Shown in pieces: positions 5,974 to 6,797 of a DNA stretch of 6,797 nt. The notes under the pieces were generated by a model. It made no database searches and was not told the origin of the DNA. It worked only from the letters and a program-made list of their open reading frames with translations. Positions within the stretch are counted from its first letter, which is position 1. Every line of letters starts with the position of its first letter. The position numbers and the translations under genes are program-made. The DNA comes from JAPUDQ01 sp049644865. Its GTDB lineage: Bacteria; Patescibacteriota; Saccharimonadia; Saccharimonadales; Saccharimonadaceae. The stretch covers positions 1-6,797 of the forward strand of contig JBARSV010000036.1 of assembly GCA_049644865.1 (NCBI GenBank), in the 5' to 3' direction.

Positions 5974-6432
5974 ATGGCCATGAGTTTTGAACAAGCGGAG
6001 GCAATCGTCCGGCAAGAAGGCGATGCCGTCGTGCGCTTCATCAACTACCTCGACGACCCCGGAATCCGGCTTTACTTCCGCGTCGAGATGATGGCAGCGG
6101 CCGATGACCTGGAGGAGGGCAGGCTCTTCTACAAGCTTTACCGCCAATTGGTCAACCAACTAGTCCAGTTCGATGGAGTAGGCGTGACTGCGGCAGCACC
6201 AGCTCTTGCGATGATCGTTGCAGTGATTGACGAGCTCGTCAAGGATGCTGATCACGACGAGGCGGTCTTCCCATCGAAGCTCATCCCCTCGGAGGAAACT
6301 GTCGAGGCGTACCTGACGCTCTTCCACAAGGGCATGGGCTACACCCAAGACTCCGACGGACCGCACGATGCGCCCGCCGATGAGGCGACCAAGCCAAGCG
6401 CCGACGAGTTGGCGAAGCTTTTCGACCGGTGA
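5974..6432 (+). CDS. Orphan acidic 152-aa protein, probably highly expressed
   Basis: I do not recognise this protein. It has no Cys, signal peptide or obvious catalytic motif. It looks helical: residues 1-80 include EQAEAIVRQEGDAVVRFINY and LFYKLYRQLVNQLVQF, followed by a mildly hydrophobic stretch (TAAAPALAMIVAVIDELV, about 75-92) and an acidic, Pro/Asp-rich tail (about 127-145). The ATG at 5974 has AAGGAG (5957-5962) 11 nt upstream. An in-frame GTG at 5962 overlaps that SD, so I reject it; a second ATG is at 5980. Codon choice is extreme: all 6 Lys are AAG and all 6 Tyr are TAC, with C or G dominating third positions. Together with the strong promoter, folded leader and 3' stem-loops, this points to high expression, although recent transfer from a GC-richer source would look similar. 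Confidence 0.75.
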   Translation: MAMSFEQAEAIVRQEGDAVVRFINYLDDPGIRLYFRVEMMAAADDLEEGRLFYKLYRQLVNQLVQFDGVGVTAAAPALAMIVAVIDELVKDADHDEAVFPSKLIPSEETVEAYLTLFHKGMGYTQDSDGPHDAPADEATKPSADELAKLFDR

Positions 6433-6446
6433 GGTGCACCCCCAAC

Positions 6447-6492
6447 GCGGGGACGGATGCGTGGCTCCCTCAAGAGCCCCATCCGTCCCCGC
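6447..6492 (+). terminator. GC-rich 3' stem-loop behind the 152-aa gene
   Basis: GCGGGGACGGATG (6447-6459) pairs perfectly with CATCCGTCCCCGC (6480-6492). Inside, GGCTC (6463-6467) pairs with GAGCC (6474-6478) around a CCTCAA loop. It begins 14 nt after the stop. There is no U tract, so it more likely protects the 3' end or acts with the weaker terminator downstream. Confidence 0.65.
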
Positions 6493-6517
6493 CCCGGGAC
6501 AACACAGGAGAAATTGC

Positions 6518-6548
6518 AGCTGACTGTGACAGGTCAGTTTTTAATTTT
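6518..6548 (+). terminator. Weak intrinsic terminator candidate
   Basis: AGCTGAC (6518-6524) pairs with GTCAGTT (6533-6539), with one G-U pair and an 8-nt loop. The run TTTTTAATTTT follows directly. The stem is short, but the hairpin plus U run in the right place makes this a likely end for the 152-aa mRNA. Confidence 0.45.
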
Positions 6549-6554
6549 GCATTT

Positions 6555-6608
6555 TTTACAGATCAAAGGCCGACGGCTTTTACAAATCACTCAACAGTAT
6601 TTACAGAT
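6555..6608 (+). repeat. Three direct TTTACARAT repeats upstream of a promoter
   Basis: TTTACAGAT (6555-6563), TTTACAAAT (6579-6587) and TTTACAGAT (6600-6608) are spaced 24 and 21 bp apart, about two helical turns. The last begins 26 bp upstream of the -35 at 6626, the same distance as the TTTACAG box (5765) from the -35 at 5791. They may be activator sites; chance repetition in AT-rich DNA is possible. Confidence 0.4.
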
Positions 6609-6625
6609 GGAAAGTATCGCGGTAT

Positions 6626-6654
6626 TTGACTATCTGATATTGAAGTTATATAAT
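6626..6654 (+). promoter_or_regulatory. Near-consensus promoter, second copy of the module
   Basis: TTGACT (6626-6631), a 17-bp spacer and a perfect TATAAT (6649-6654) put the start near 6661. The 12 bases GTATTTGACTAT are identical to those at the 152-aa gene promoter, and the upstream TTTACAG box is at the same distance. No coding region is visible downstream within the window. Confidence 0.75.
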
Positions 6655-6660
6655 AATTTT

Positions 6661-6766
6661 AGCTCTACCAACCCAAATTATACCCCCAACTGTCCGCCTC
6701 TCATCCACGTCTTGTTAATGTCATCCTTCTAGCATACCGCACCGCGTGAGCGGTGTGTTTCTTTTT
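6661..6766 (+). ncRNA. Candidate small RNA or attenuated leader (about 105 nt)
   Basis: A near-consensus promoter and an intrinsic terminator bracket a stretch with no supported gene. The first 73 nt or so are pyrimidine- and A-rich with only about seven G and little local pairing (for example ACCCCCAACTGTCC, TCATCCTTCT). The final part is the terminator hairpin. An unpaired C/U-rich RNA of this kind could pair with purine-rich SD sequences. It could equally be the leader of a gene beyond 6797. A four-codon ATG TCA TCC TTC TAG before the hairpin is probably chance. Confidence 0.45.
6738..6766 (+). terminator. Intrinsic terminator
   Basis: CGCACCGC (6738-6745) pairs with GCGGTGTG (6750-6757), with one G-U pair, around a GTGA loop. 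It is followed by TTTCTTTTT (6758-6766). This is a standard Rho-independent terminator for a plus-strand transcript. Confidence 0.75.
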
Positions 6767-6797
6767 CATCCGTGCCGTTTCCTCGCGCCGCCGCTTT

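Larger units (their letters stand above)
6433..6797. other. Gene-free 365-bp stretch
   Basis: I see no supported coding region between the 152-aa gene stop and the right edge. The stretch holds two 3' stem-loops, the TTTACARAT repeats, a strong promoter and a terminator. The last 31 bp (6767-6797) are C/T-rich with no recognisable feature and may lead into the next gene. Confidence 0.6.

Noticed and set aside
5851..6159. Minus-strand open frame antisense to the 152-aa gene
   Set aside because: It is explained by the GC-rich third positions of the plus-strand gene, which has an SD and a promoter.
6457..6732. Plus-strand open frame, with a possible TTG start at 6514 behind AGGAG
   Set aside because: It runs through a stem-loop, the repeats, the promoter and the U tract. 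The SD spacing is only 3 nt, and its repeated Leu-Gln pairs simply translate the TTTACAGAT boxes.

Overview
The window looks like a piece of a small bacterial chromosome of mixed GC, most plausibly a Patescibacteria/CPR lineage such as Saccharibacteria. That placement is tentative. It rests on a PaaX/Cas2-fold protein with a hydrophobic N-terminal segment, a family 4-type uracil-DNA glycosylase without the usual cluster cysteines, a lysine/alanine-rich single-pass surface protein, and many orphan genes. TGA ends several genes here, so the code appears standard at that codon.

Layout. Positions 3-116 (+) may hold the C-terminal end of an unidentified protein. A block of minus-strand genes follows; in transcription order (right to left) it is: polynucleotide phosphorylase (PNPase, 3571-5685), a membrane-anchored surface protein (2550-3452), a family 4-type uracil-DNA glycosylase (1949-2536, 13 bp behind the surface-protein stop), a PaaX/Cas2-fold protein (1220-1846), and an APH-like kinase (189-1091). 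Both of the last two genes have a 38-bp AT-rich palindrome upstream with a shared ACGATCGT core. One palindrome covers the start of the PaaX-like gene, so the two genes look like a small autoregulated regulator-kinase module. Both also have a -10 hexamer exactly 6 nt before the ATG and no convincing Shine-Dalgarno (SD) sequence at a normal distance, which points to leaderless mRNAs. PNPase has a strong SD.

Right of PNPase, a divergent intergenic region (5686-5973) carries a near-consensus plus-strand promoter, a possible minus-strand extended -10 promoter for PNPase, and a structured 5' leader. The leader precedes an orphan 152-aa acidic protein (5974-6432) with strongly C/G-ending codons. 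This gene is followed by a 13-bp GC-rich stem-loop and a weaker hairpin with a U tract. A second copy of the same promoter module (TTTACAG box, TTGACT, 17 bp, TATAAT) lies at 6600-6654. About 105 nt downstream of its start site is a good intrinsic terminator (6738-6766). The stretch between contains no supported gene, so it could be a small RNA or an attenuated leader.

The most interesting items are the regulator-kinase module with paired operators and leaderless starts, and the duplicated promoter module with its hairpin leader and candidate small RNA.
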